From Pseudomonas sp. SLFW (GTDB lineage Bacteria > Pseudomonadota > Gammaproteobacteria > Pseudomonadales > Pseudomonadaceae): DNA of 64,000 nucleotides. The translations under genes and the position numbers were made by a program. Shown here piece after piece: positions 45,950 through 54,584 of this stretch; within the stretch, counting starts at the first letter, position 1; each line of letters starts with the position of its first letter. The notes beneath the pieces are model-generated. The model saw only the letters and a list, made by a program, of their open reading frames with translations, did no database searches and was not told the DNA's origin. The DNA lies in contig NZ_JAAAKW010000004.1 in NCBI RefSeq assembly GCF_009905615.1, forward strand, positions 124,001 to 188,000, given 5' to 3'.

Positions 45950-46711
45950 ATGAGCATGACGTTTTCCGGGCAGGTGGCGCTGGTCACCGGTGCAGCAGCG
46001 GGCATCGGTCGGGCGACCGCACTGGCCTTCGCCGAGCAGGGGTTGAAGGTGGTGGCGGTGGACCTGGACAGCGACGGTGGGGAAGGGACCGCCGAACTGA
46101 TTCGTCAGGCCGGGGGCGAGGCGCTGTTCCTGCGTTGTGATGTCACTAAAGAATCCGACGTGCAGCAGATGATGATCAAGGCCGTCGAGGTGTTCGGCCG
46201 GGTCGATTACGCCTTCAACAATGCGGGGATCGAGATCGAAAAGGGCCGTCTGGCCGAAGGCAGCGAAGCCGAGTTCGACGCGATCATGGGCGTCAATGTC
46301 AAAGGCGTCTGGCTGTGCATGAAGTATCAATTGCCGGTGATGCTGGCCCAAGGCAGTGGCGCCATCGTCAACACCGCATCGGTCGCGGGGTTGGGCGCTG
46401 CGCCGAAGATGAGCATTTACGCGGCGTCCAAGCACGCCGTCATCGGCCTGACCAAATCGGCGGCCATCGAATACGCCAAGAAACACATCCGGGTCAACGC
46501 GGTGTGCCCCGCCGTGATCGACACCGACATGTTCCGCCGCGCCCACGAAGCCGACCCGCGCAAGGCCGAATTCGCCGCCACCATGCACCCGGTGGGACGC
46601 ATCGGCAAAGTCGAGGAAATCGCCAGTGCCGTGCTGTACCTGTGCAGCGATGGGGCAGCGTTCACCACGGGGCATTCGTTGGCTGTGGATGGCGGGGTGA
46701 CGGCGTTTTAA
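45950..46711 (+). CDS. Short-chain dehydrogenase/reductase (SDR)
   Basis: A 253-residue SDR. TGAAAGIG (14-21), NNAGIE, Ser in TASVAGLG, catalytic YAASK and the C-terminal SLAVDGGVTAF. A few starts are possible (MSMTF at 45950). An AAGGAT ribosome site precedes it. Convergent with a TetR gene (46801-47376), whose coding start is far away, so they are not obviously an operon. Substrate unknown. Confidence 0.88.
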   Translation: MSMTFSGQVALVTGAAAGIGRATALAFAEQGLKVVAVDLDSDGGEGTAELIRQAGGEALFLRCDVTKESDVQQMMIKAVEVFGRVDYAFNNAGIEIEKGRLAEGSEAEFDAIMGVNVKGVWLCMKYQLPVMLAQGSGAIVNTASVAGLGAAPKMSIYAASKHAVIGLTKSAAIEYAKKHIRVNAVCPAVIDTDMFRRAHEADPRKAEFAATMHPVGRIGKVEEIASAVLYLCSDGAAFTTGHSLAVDGGVTAF

Positions 46712-46800
46712 CCCGTCAGACCGTGCGCGACGTTTGAGCACGCCACACTTCTTTTGGGATTGTGGTGTGTCAGAAAAACGCAGCGTCCTTGGTCTTGCTT

Positions 46801-47376
46801 CTACGATTCAAGCGCCTTGAGCAGTGTCTTGCCGGTGTTCAGCAGCTCGGCTTTCAGTGCCTCATCCGTCACCGCTCTCGACAACCCGAGCGCCCCTACC
46901 AGCGCGCTCATCGCCAACAGCGCCTGAGCGCGTTTTTTGGCGGGCTGCTTGCTGCTGGTCAGCGCGGCTACCACCGCCAGTTCATTCTCCAGTTCCCGGG
47001 TGTAGAGATCACGTATGGGGTCGCTGCTGCGGGCCACGTCATTCATCACTGAGGCCAAGGCACAGCCTGAGCCCGGGTCGTGCAAATGACGCTCGCTCAA
47101 GTAGCTTTCCACCAGGTCCGCAAGGGTGAGTGTTGAATCGGGGGCGGTGTATTTTTCGAGCTTCTCAGCGCGTTTGTTGAACGCACACTGCAACGCTTCT
47201 TCCACCAGTTTTTCCCGCGATTCGAAATGCTTGTAGAAGCCGCCACCGGTCCGGCCCACTTCTTTCATCAGGTCAGCCACGCCGATCCCGTTCAGCCCGA
47301 CCTCGCGGAATCGCTCGGCTGCCAAATTGACGATGTGTTCATGAATGACGGCTTTCTCCGCCTGGGAGCGCGACAT
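46801..47376 (-). CDS. TetR family transcriptional regulator
   Basis: A 191-residue TetR with the DNA-binding domain at about residues 10-57 (EHIVNLAAERFREVGLNGIGVADLMKEVGRTGGGFYKHF). The GGGFYKHF ending of the recognition helix places it in the group that includes NemR/AcuR-like regulators. It could regulate the neighbouring SDR gene or the oxidoreductase at 44707. No operator was identified. Confidence 0.88.
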   Translation of the reverse strand: MSRSQAEKAVIHEHIVNLAAERFREVGLNGIGVADLMKEVGRTGGGFYKHFESREKLVEEALQCAFNKRAEKLEKYTAPDSTLTLADLVESYLSERHLHDPGSGCALASVMNDVARSSDPIRDLYTRELENELAVVAALTSSKQPAKKRAQALLAMSALVGALGLSRAVTDEALKAELLNTGKTLLKALES

Positions 47377-47534
47377 GGGATTCTCCGGTGGACGCTGTTC
47401 AACAAAATATAGGAGGCGATCATACGCCAGATTTTACAGTGTGTGTCTTACGGTTCGGCGCTGCCGCTCGCCGTGCTATTCCCCCCACCGTATTCAGCTA
47501 AGCTGCATGGGCTGTTCACCTCCAGGGAGCGCCG

Positions 47535-49019
47535 ATGGATCACCTGTGGTTTGCCTACCCGTTAATCAGCGCGTCCGTGCTGTTGATCATCGATCTGGTG
47601 CTGTGGCAGTGGCTGCACCCGCGTTTTCTACGCCGCAAACTCGCCTGCCGACTGGCCCTGTTCGTGTTGTTCAGCATGGCGCTGCTCGACGGCGGGTTGA
47701 GCCCGCTGTATCCGGTACCTGCCGACTGGCCGGTGTCGCGCCATGTGCTGGGGACGATTCTGACCATCGCGTGGTGGCTGTTCGGCGCACGCACGCTCAC
47801 GGTCCTCGCGGTCGTGGTGATGGAGCCGCGCATCGGCGGCAAGGGTCACCTGCTGCAAGACGTGATGGGCGCGATCATCTTTCTGGTCGCGGTTGTGGCC
47901 GCCGCCGCGTACGTGCTGGACCTGCCGGTCAAAGGCCTGTTGGCGACGTCGGGCGCCGTGGCGATCATCCTCGGTCTCGCGGTGCAGAGCACGCTGGGCG
48001 ACGTGTTTTCCGGCATCGTCCTCAACGCCACCAAGCCTTATAGAGTCGATGACTGGATTCGCGTCGACGACATCGAAGGCAAAGTCATCGAAATCGACTG
48101 GCGCTCCACGCATCTGCTGACCTCCGAAGGCAGCATGGCGGTGATTCCCAACTCCATGGCGGCCAAGACCCGCATCGTCAACTTCAGTCGCCCTGACCAT
48201 TTTCATTCCGTCACCTTGAGCATCGAGCTGCCGACGCGCCTGCGGCCGAGTCTGGTGCTGGACTCGCTTGACAAGGCCATCCTCGGGTGCCGCGAACTAT
48301 TGGTCACGCCCAAGTCTTCCGCCGTGGTAGTGAAGACCGGGTTGCGCAGCGTTGAATACGAAGTCACCGGCTACGTGAAATCACGCGACCGACGCTCGGC
48401 GGTGCGCAATCAGCTGTATGACCTCATTCACCGGCAACTCGCGGCCACGGAAACCCGGCTCGACCAGTCTCGACCTGCCACCCGGCCGTCTGCCGTGCTC
48501 AACACGGTCGGGGCGCTGCGCATGCTCAGCGACGAAGACCGCGCCCAGCTTGAACTGCACATGCATTTGGGTGCCTACGGGGCCAAGGACGTGGTGCTCG
48601 CGGAAGGCATCGTGCCGGACGCGCTGTACATTATTGAGTCCGGGGTGATGTCGGTGTCGATCCAGCGCCCCGATGGCTGGCTCGAAATCGGGCGTATGGG
48701 GCCTGGCGAACTGTTCGGGGAGACCGGGTTCGTCGATGGCACGCCGACCGCAGGCCGTTTCTGTGCCTATACCGACTGCATGATTTACCGCATCGACAAG
48801 GCCGATCTGGAGCCGTGGCTGCAAGAGCACAGCGAACTCATCGGCGCATTGGCGGGGCTGGCGAAGTTCCGCACCAAAGCCCGCGCTTCGATGCTTGACG
48901 TCAAGCCGGTGATCACCGACCCGAGCGGCTTCATGGGCTGGCTGCGCAAGAACGTGACGCGCTTCCAGGTCGGTCGTGGGCCGGGTGCTGGACCGGGGCC
49001 GACTGACAAAATGAGCTGA
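47535..49019 (+). CDS. Mechanosensitive ion channel protein with cyclic nucleotide-binding-like domain
   Basis: A 494-residue inner-membrane protein. Four to five N-terminal membrane segments end in the MscS pore helix region (AVAIILGLAVQSTLGDVFSG at about 155-174), followed by the MscS beta domain (VDDWIRVDDIEGKVIEIDWRS). Residues about 340-455 are a cNMP-binding fold with PGELFGETGF. The usual RxA phosphate-binding triplet of that fold reads TAG here (GTPTAGRFCA), so the canonical Arg is missing. Likely an osmotic-release channel with an altered ligand module. Confidence 0.85.
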   Translation: MDHLWFAYPLISASVLLIIDLVLWQWLHPRFLRRKLACRLALFVLFSMALLDGGLSPLYPVPADWPVSRHVLGTILTIAWWLFGARTLTVLAVVVMEPRIGGKGHLLQDVMGAIIFLVAVVAAAAYVLDLPVKGLLATSGAVAIILGLAVQSTLGDVFSGIVLNATKPYRVDDWIRVDDIEGKVIEIDWRSTHLLTSEGSMAVIPNSMAAKTRIVNFSRPDHFHSVTLSIELPTRLRPSLVLDSLDKAILGCRELLVTPKSSAVVVKTGLRSVEYEVTGYVKSRDRRSAVRNQLYDLIHRQLAATETRLDQSRPATRPSAVLNTVGALRMLSDEDRAQLELHMHLGAYGAKDVVLAEGIVPDALYIIESGVMSVSIQRPDGWLEIGRMGPGELFGETGFVDGTPTAGRFCAYTDCMIYRIDKADLEPWLQEHSELIGALAGLAKFRTKARASMLDVKPVITDPSGFMGWLRKNVTRFQVGRGPGAGPGPTDKMS

Positions 49020-49157
49020 TGTTTCGCACACGCACGGGGCGAGATTCTCGCTCTGTTTCAGGGATATCACACGAGGCGCGGCGAAACCCGCCTCTGGATT
49101 CAATACAGGGAGTGCTCTAAATTGCTCGCTCATTCGAAAGTCAGCCGAGTCGTTGAA

Positions 49158-50087
49158 ATGCCTGCAGTCCGCCCGACCCTCAACCCCCAAATCCTGCGTG
49201 CCGGTGATGCCGTCGCGCTGGTGTCGCCCGCTGGCCCGGTGGCCGAAGCGAGAGTGGAAGCGGCGGTCCGCGAATTGGCGTCGTGGGGGTTGCGCCCCCG
49301 GGTTTACCCCCATGCGCTGGAGGCCGAGCATTTTCTCGCGGGCAGTGATGCCCATCGCGTCGCGGACCTGAACGACGCGCTGGCCGACCCGGAGATCCGG
49401 GCGGTGTTGTGCACACGGGGCGGCTACGGCGTTCAGCGAATTCTCGCCCACGTGGACTACGACGCCGTGCGCCGCGATCCGAAGCTGGTGGTCGGTTTTT
49501 CCGACATCACGGCGTTGCACGCGGCGTTGTGGACTCGCACGGGGCTGGCGACCATTCATGGTCCGGTCGCGGCACAACTTGAGCGGGGAGGGTTGTTTGC
49601 CAGCACCTTGCGACATGCGCTCATGAGCCATGAACCGTTGGTGGTCGAGGCCGAGCAGGACGAGCCGACCTTTAGCGTGCGGACGTCGGGCATCGCCCAC
49701 GGCACCTTGTTGGGTGGCAACCTGACCATCTTGAGCACCTGCATTGGAACGCCTTTTTTTCCAGACGTCGACGGCGCGATTCTGCTGATCGAAGACGTGG
49801 GCGAGTTGGCGTACCGCGTCGACCGTTCTCTCACCCACCTGGGCAACGCTGGAGTGCTCCAGCGCCTGGCCGGCATCGCGATAGGCCAGTTCAGCGAGCC
49901 GGGGCACGGCAATAACGCGATCCGTCCTCCCGATGTCTTGCGCGAGCGCCTTGGCGGTTTGGGCATTCCCGTGCTGGGCGGGTTGTCCATCGGTCACGGC
50001 GACCGGAACCGGGCGGTGGCGTTGGGCTGTGCCGCCACGCTGGATGCCGATGCGGGCACATTGACGGTGGCGGCTGCCGTCCGCTGA
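49158..50087 (+). CDS. LD-carboxypeptidase (peptidase family S66)
   Basis: A 309-residue S66 peptidase, the family that trims the terminal D-Ala from tetrapeptide stems during murein recycling. RAGDAVALVSPAGP at the N-terminus, the catalytic Ser in VVGFSDITALHAALW, and VLCTRGGYGVQRIL fit well; Glu and His of the triad should be in LLIEDVGELAYRVDR and LSIGHGDRNRAVALG. The ATG at 49158 has a weak ribosome site; a TTG at 49122 has a good one (AGGGAG) and would add 12 residues. Confidence 0.87.
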   Translation: MPAVRPTLNPQILRAGDAVALVSPAGPVAEARVEAAVRELASWGLRPRVYPHALEAEHFLAGSDAHRVADLNDALADPEIRAVLCTRGGYGVQRILAHVDYDAVRRDPKLVVGFSDITALHAALWTRTGLATIHGPVAAQLERGGLFASTLRHALMSHEPLVVEAEQDEPTFSVRTSGIAHGTLLGGNLTILSTCIGTPFFPDVDGAILLIEDVGELAYRVDRSLTHLGNAGVLQRLAGIAIGQFSEPGHGNNAIRPPDVLRERLGGLGIPVLGGLSIGHGDRNRAVALGCAATLDADAGTLTVAAAVR

Positions 50088-50162
50088 ATAAGAGCGTTAC
50101 CGGCGCACGGGTGTCACCGGTTGCCCGATTTCGGTCCGTCCAGCGCGTTACCTTTCGTCGCA

Positions 50163-50186
50163 TTCACCCTTCATTTGAAGGGTGAA
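50163..50186. promoter_or_regulatory. Perfect 11-bp inverted repeat
   Basis: TTCACCCTTCA-TT-TGAAGGGTGAA lies 76 bases after the peptidase gene and about 200 bases before the chemoreceptor gene. It has no T run, so it is either a weak terminator hairpin or a protein-binding site. The rest of 50088-50389 holds nothing else I can name. Confidence 0.5.
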
Positions 50187-50389
50187 CCTCACGTCTCTCC
50201 CTGATGAAGATTCAACTCGCGCCGATAACTATTCTGGAAGCGACCTTGGCGTAGCTATTTGCCATTATTCCGACGTCAAATTCACGTTTTGCTGCTGACC
50301 TGTTGCGAATCTGCACGAAAATTGTATGGCCGTGCTGAACATGGACTCGCTGTGTGCCTCTTTTGAGCTGTAACTGGGGATAGAACATC

Positions 50390-52360
50390 ATGATTTCGGC
50401 CGTGCAATCGCGTTTCGCCAACCTCGGAATGGCGAAGAAACTGGGTATCGGGTTTGTCCTCGTCTTGCTGCTGACTGCCCTCGTTGCCGCGATCGGCGTC
50501 TGGTCGCTGCGCTCCATCAGCGTGCACTTCGACAGCCTCAAGGAAATGACTGCGCTCAACTCGGGTCTTAGCCGTGTTCGCTTGCTGGAGCAGGATTACG
50601 CCCTGCACAGCGACCCCAAGGTGGTCGAGGAACTTCATGCGGGGCTCGATGCCCTGAACGCTCAAGCCGAGCAGCTCAAGGCGTTATCGGCGGTCAATCA
50701 ACAGGTGATGGGCCAGGTCCAGCAAGCGCTGGCTGCCTACCGTAAGTCGTTCGACGAGTTTGTCAGTATCAGCCAGAGCAAGGACCTGGCGCTGGAAATG
50801 GCCAGTTGGTCGGTCTCCAGCGTGGCCAACAACCTCGACGTGCTGCAGGCGGGTCTTGCGGACGATGGCGCGTACAGCCTCAAGGACTCGCAAGGCCAGC
50901 AAGGGGCGGACGTCATCGAGCAATCGGGGCAGGTCAGCCAGATTTCCAAACTGATGATGCAGGCCATGGATGAGGCGCGCGTTCGCCTGGACAAGAGCCG
51001 CAAGACCGGCTCGGGTGAGGAAGCCAAGACCGGCAAGATCGAACAGGCGGTGCAGGCCCAGGAGCTGGCGGAACAGCTCAAAGGCGTCATCAAGGACTCT
51101 GGCTACCTCACGGTGTTGACCGAGGTCAGCGGCCATATCACCAACTTCAGCGACAAGCTGAACGAATACACCGGTCTGCTGGCCGACGAGGCCCGGGTCT
51201 CGCAGCAACTGGCGACCAATGCCAAAACCGTGGTGCAACAGGTCAATCAGGCGTACGACGCCGAAGACCAGTCGATGATGGGCGAGCTGAAGGCCAACTC
51301 GCTGAAGATCATCGGTTCGTCGATCCTGGCGTTATTCGTGGGGCTGATCGCCTCGTTCGTCATCACCCGCATTATCGTCGCGCCGTTGCGCAGCGTGATC
51401 GCGATTGCCCAGCGCATCGCGGCGGGTGACCTGAGTGGCAATGTCCAGGTGACACGCAAAGATGAAATCGGTCAGTTGATGCAGGCCATGCAGCAAATGG
51501 GCGCGGGCCTGAGTGGCATCGTCAGTGGGTTGCAGGCAGGGATCGAGCAGTTGGCGACCTCGGCGCACTCGCTTTCGGCGGTGACCGAGCAAACCAATCT
51601 GGAAGTCAGCACCCAGAAAGAAGAGACCGAGCAGGTCGCCACGGCCATGAACCAGATGACGGCCACCGTGCACGACGTGGCGCGTAACGCTGAAGAAGCG
51701 GCCCAGGCGGCGCAAACGGCGGACGACAAGGTCGACAGCGGTCAGGCGGTGGTGCGGCAGAGCATGCAGCGCATCGAGCAACTCGCGACGTCGGCCGACT
51801 CGGCGAGCCACAGCATCGAAAACCTCAGTGCCGAGATTCAGAACATCGGCAAGGTGTTGAGCGTGATCAAAAGCGTCGCTGAGCAGACCAACCTGTTGGC
51901 ACTCAATGCGGCCATTGAAGCGGCGCGGGCAGGCGAGCAGGGCAGGGGTTTTGCGGTGGTGGCGGACGAAGTCCGGGCCCTCGCCAAACGTACCCAGCAG
52001 TCGACAGAAGAAATCGAGCGGCTGGTCACCCGCCTGCAAAGCGGCGCGCAAGCGTCGGTGGCGCAGATTCAGAGCAGTGGTGAACTGGTCAAGTTGGCGG
52101 TCAGCGACGCGCTACAGACCGAAAGCGCGCTGGGGAGCATTGCAGTGGCGGTGTCGTTGATTCAGCAAATGAACCAGCAGATCGCCGCAGCGGCCGAACA
52201 GCAAAGCTCAGTCGCCGAAGAGATCAACCGCAGCGTCACCAGCATCCGTGCCAGCGCCGATCAGTCAGCCCTGGCGATGCGGGGCAACGCCGCGTCGAGC
52301 ATCGAACTGGCGTCGCTGGGGATGGAATTGAAAGGCATGGTGGGGCACTTCCGGCTTTGA
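50390..52360 (+). CDS. Methyl-accepting chemotaxis protein with helical bimodular (HBM) sensor
   Basis: A 656-residue chemoreceptor. Membrane segments at about 15-40 ([19 protein letters not shown]) and 300-325 ([18 protein letters not shown]) flank a large helical periplasmic domain (about 45-295), whose length and helical pattern match the HBM sensors of McpS-type receptors for organic acids. HAMP follows (about 326-378), then the signalling domain with the hairpin motif [20 protein letters not shown]. No C-terminal CheR-docking pentapeptide is visible. The ligand is unknown. Confidence 0.92.
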   Translation: MISAVQSRFANLGMAKKLGIGFVLVLLLTALVAAIGVWSLRSISVHFDSLKEMTALNSGLSRVRLLEQDYALHSDPKVVEELHAGLDALNAQAEQLKALSAVNQQVMGQVQQALAAYRKSFDEFVSISQSKDLALEMASWSVSSVANNLDVLQAGLADDGAYSLKDSQGQQGADVIEQSGQVSQISKLMMQAMDEARVRLDKSRKTGSGEEAKTGKIEQAVQAQELAEQLKGVIKDSGYLTVLTEVSGHITNFSDKLNEYTGLLADEARVSQQLATNAKTVVQQVNQAYDAEDQSMMGELKANSLKIIGSSILALFVGLIASFVITRIIVAPLRSVIAIAQRIAAGDLSGNVQVTRKDEIGQLMQAMQQMGAGLSGIVSGLQAGIEQLATSAHSLSAVTEQTNLEVSTQKEETEQVATAMNQMTATVHDVARNAEEAAQAAQTADDKVDSGQAVVRQSMQRIEQLATSADSASHSIENLSAEIQNIGKVLSVIKSVAEQTNLLALNAAIEAARAGEQGRGFAVVADEVRALAKRTQQSTEEIERLVTRLQSGAQASVAQIQSSGELVKLAVSDALQTESALGSIAVAVSLIQQMNQQIAAAAEQQSSVAEEINRSVTSIRASADQSALAMRGNAASSIELASLGMELKGMVGHFRL

Positions 52361-52424
52361 CGGTATCGTGCGAACGGTCGCCGTTGTAGGAGACATGCCA
52401 CGCTCCTACAGGGTGCGTCCGCCG

Positions 52425-53612
52425 TTACTTCCGATAATTCAAAATCACCAACGTCAACACCCCCGCCACGATCCCCCAGAACGCCGATCCGATGGAGAAC
52501 AGCGTCAGCCCAGACGCGGTGACCATGAAGGTGATCAGCGCCGCTTCGCGCTCCTTGGGTTCGTTCATTGCCACGGTCAGGCCATTGATGATCGAGCCGA
52601 ACAGGGCCAGTGCCGCAATCGACAGCACCAACTCCTTCGGAAAGGCCGCGAACAGGGCTGCCAACGTCGCCCCGAAAATCCCGGCAATCGCGTAGAACAG
52701 CCCGCACCAGATGGCCGCCGTGTAGCGTTTGTTGCGGTCTTCGTGGGCATGAGGCCCGGTGCAGATGGCCGCGCTGATGGCGGCCATGGTGATGCCGTGG
52801 GCACCGAACGGGGCGGTGATCAGCGAGATCAACCCGGTGGCGCTGATCAACGGCGAGGAGGGAACCTGATAATCATCGGCGCGCAACACGGCGATGCCCG
52901 GCATGTTCTGCGAGGTCATGGCCACGACGAACAGCGGAATACCAATGCTGATGGTCGCGCCCCACGAGAATGAGGGAGTGGTCCAGACCGGCACCGCGAC
53001 TTCCAGATTGAAACCGGTGAAATTCAACATGCCGAGCATGGCCGATAACGCCACGCCCACCAGCAGCGTCACCAGCACCGCATAGCGTGGCGAGAAGCGT
53101 TTGACGATCAGGTAGGTGAAAAACATCCCCAGCACCAGGCCGGTGCGGTGCTGCGCGGCGACGAAGATTTCGCTGCCGATCTTGAACAGAATTCCTGCCA
53201 GCAGGGCTGCCGCCAGTGAGGTGGGCAGACGCTTGACCAGCTTTTCGAAACTGCCGGTAATGCCGCAGATGAATACGAGTAACGCGCTGGTCATGTAGGC
53301 GCCGATGGCTTCGGGATAAGCCACATGCCCTAAGCTGGTGATCAGCAACGCCGCGCCCGGCGTAGACCAAGCCACTGTGATCGGCGAACGATAGCGCAGC
53401 GAAAGGCCGATGCTGCACAGCGCCATGCCCATGAACAACGCCCAGATCCAGGAAGAAATCTGCGCCGAGGTCAACCCGGCGGCTTGCCCCGCCTGAAAGA
53501 TCAACACCAGCGAACTGGTGACCCCGGTCATCATCGCGATGAAGCCCGCCACGATGGCCGAGGGCGAAGTGTCAGTGAGCGGGCGCAGCGGCGTATGGGG
53601 CGCGTCAGTCAT
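52425..53612 (-). CDS. benE: Benzoate/H+ symporter BenE family transporter
   Basis: A 395-residue multi-pass transporter of the BenE family, about twelve helices: PSAIVAGFIAMMTGVTSSLVL at the start, SPITVAWSTPGAALL and AIGAYMTSALLVFICGITG as family blocks, and GAHGITMAAISAAICTGPHAHED late in the chain. Benzoate uptake is the described role, but no ben or cat genes are present here. Preceded by a wide REP-rich gap. Confidence 0.88.
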   Translation of the reverse strand: MTDAPHTPLRPLTDTSPSAIVAGFIAMMTGVTSSLVLIFQAGQAAGLTSAQISSWIWALFMGMALCSIGLSLRYRSPITVAWSTPGAALLITSLGHVAYPEAIGAYMTSALLVFICGITGSFEKLVKRLPTSLAAALLAGILFKIGSEIFVAAQHRTGLVLGMFFTYLIVKRFSPRYAVLVTLLVGVALSAMLGMLNFTGFNLEVAVPVWTTPSFSWGATISIGIPLFVVAMTSQNMPGIAVLRADDYQVPSSPLISATGLISLITAPFGAHGITMAAISAAICTGPHAHEDRNKRYTAAIWCGLFYAIAGIFGATLAALFAAFPKELVLSIAALALFGSIINGLTVAMNEPKEREAALITFMVTASGLTLFSIGSAFWGIVAGVLTLVILNYRK

Positions 53613-53759
53613 GCGGTCGATCCTTGGAGCGGCAATGTGAACAGATCAGCAAGCCTATACGCAGTTGTCACAATTCGTTGCGATACAGCCGCCCGCGCAT
53701 TAATCGGCACAGTTCGCCGCGGCGTGCTGTCGGTCTCGAATCGCCAGATCAGCGATGAA

Positions 53760-53851
53760 CCGGTAGGAGCGAATTCATTCGCGAGAGGCCGTTGCAGCCG
53801 ACGCATCTCCATCGTCTGGCCTATCTTTCGCGAATGAATTCGCTCCCACAG
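53760..53851. repeat. REP pair (GAATTCATTCGCGA type), copy 1
   Basis: Inverted copies, spacer ending ATCTCCATCGTCTGGC. The gap 53613-54059 has no gene: it holds two such pairs and a directly repeated segment between them. Confidence 0.82.
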
Positions 53852-53933
53852 TTAAGCCTGAGCCGGGGCGCAGTCTCTGCGGCGACCTCCCACAGCTGAG
53901 CCTGAGCCGGGGCACACAATCTGCGGCCACCTC
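53847..53933. repeat. Direct repeat of 43 bp between REP pairs
   Basis: Copies at 53847-53889 and 53891-53933, each containing AGCCTGAGCCGGGGC and CTGCGGC-ACCTC. This segment is not itself a REP palindrome but appears fused to REP units. Confidence 0.75.
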
Positions 53934-53938
53934 GGACA

Positions 53939-54030
53939 CCTGTGGGAGCGAATTCATTCGCGAGACGTTGGTACGGCCGATACATCTCTATCGTCTGGCC
54001 TATCTTTCGCGAATGAATTCGTTCCCACAG
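53939..54030. repeat. REP pair (GAATTCATTCGCGA type), copy 2
   Basis: Second composite unit; the spacer ATCTCTATCGTCTGGCC matches copy 1 almost exactly, so the two arose by duplication. Confidence 0.82.
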
Positions 54031-54059
54031 AAGGCTGTGCAACGCAGATTTGAAGCTGC

Positions 54060-54503
54060 TCAGCCTCGATTCAGTGTTTTACCCAACGCCTGATTCACCG
54101 CCAGCCAGCCGTCCACCGCTTCCCGTCCTGCGTCCTTGAACACCTTCTGCAGCAGTTTCACCTGCTCGCGACGCAGCGACTCTTCAAACTTCGCGCCTTC
54201 CTCGGTCAGCGCCAGCAGCCGTTTGCGTTTGTCGTCTTCGGAGGCAACGCTGAGCACCAGCTCCATCTCTACCAACTGTCGCAGCGGTGTGTTCAGCGCC
54301 TGTTTGCTCACCCCCAGCACGGTCAGCAGTTCTTTCACGCTCAAACCGGGGTAGCGAGCGATGAAAAAGACGATGCGCTGGTGCACGCGGCTCAGGCCCC
54401 GCCGGTCGAGCATTTCATCGGCCTTCGCGGTGAACGCCTGATAGCCATAGAAAAACGCCTCCATGGCAATTTGCTGCGTCGATGAATTTTTAAGGTCAAG
54501 CAT
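54060..54503 (-). CDS. MarR family transcriptional regulator
   Basis: A 147-residue MarR-type regulator with the winged HTH at about residues 38-105 (HQRIVFFIARYPGLSVKELLTVLGVSKQALNTPLRQLVEMEL). The chosen start is the ATG at 54503 (MLDLKNSSTQQIAMEAFF); the frame stays open to 55037, but that stretch is antisense to the aminotransferase gene. It is divergent from the aminotransferase with 81 bases between start codons, which carry a pair of TTGACGTAT boxes. Confidence 0.88.
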   Translation of the reverse strand: MLDLKNSSTQQIAMEAFFYGYQAFTAKADEMLDRRGLSRVHQRIVFFIARYPGLSVKELLTVLGVSKQALNTPLRQLVEMELVLSVASEDDKRKRLLALTEEGAKFEESLRREQVKLLQKVFKDAGREAVDGWLAVNQALGKTLNRG

Positions 54504-54504
54504 A

Positions 54505-54555
54505 TTGACGTATCCAGGCTTGGCATCGTAGTTTCGGTCAACCAGTTTGACGTAT
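54505..54555. promoter_or_regulatory. Repeated TTGACGTAT boxes between MarR and aminotransferase
   Basis: Exact 9-mers at 54505-54513 and 54547-54555, 42 bases (about four helical turns) apart. They could be two operator half-sites for MarR proteins. Confidence 0.5.
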
Positions 54556-54584
54556 TTCCATTTATTTCCGCCAGCGGTGATCAC

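Noticed and set aside
48381..49997. 538-codon minus-strand open frame spanning the channel and peptidase genes
   Set aside because: Both plus-strand genes have clear family motifs; the antisense translation is low-complexity and unrecognisable.
53760..54030. CRISPR-like array of palindromic repeats
   Set aside because: Units are inverted REP pairs with irregular spacing and near-identical spacers, and no cas genes are present.
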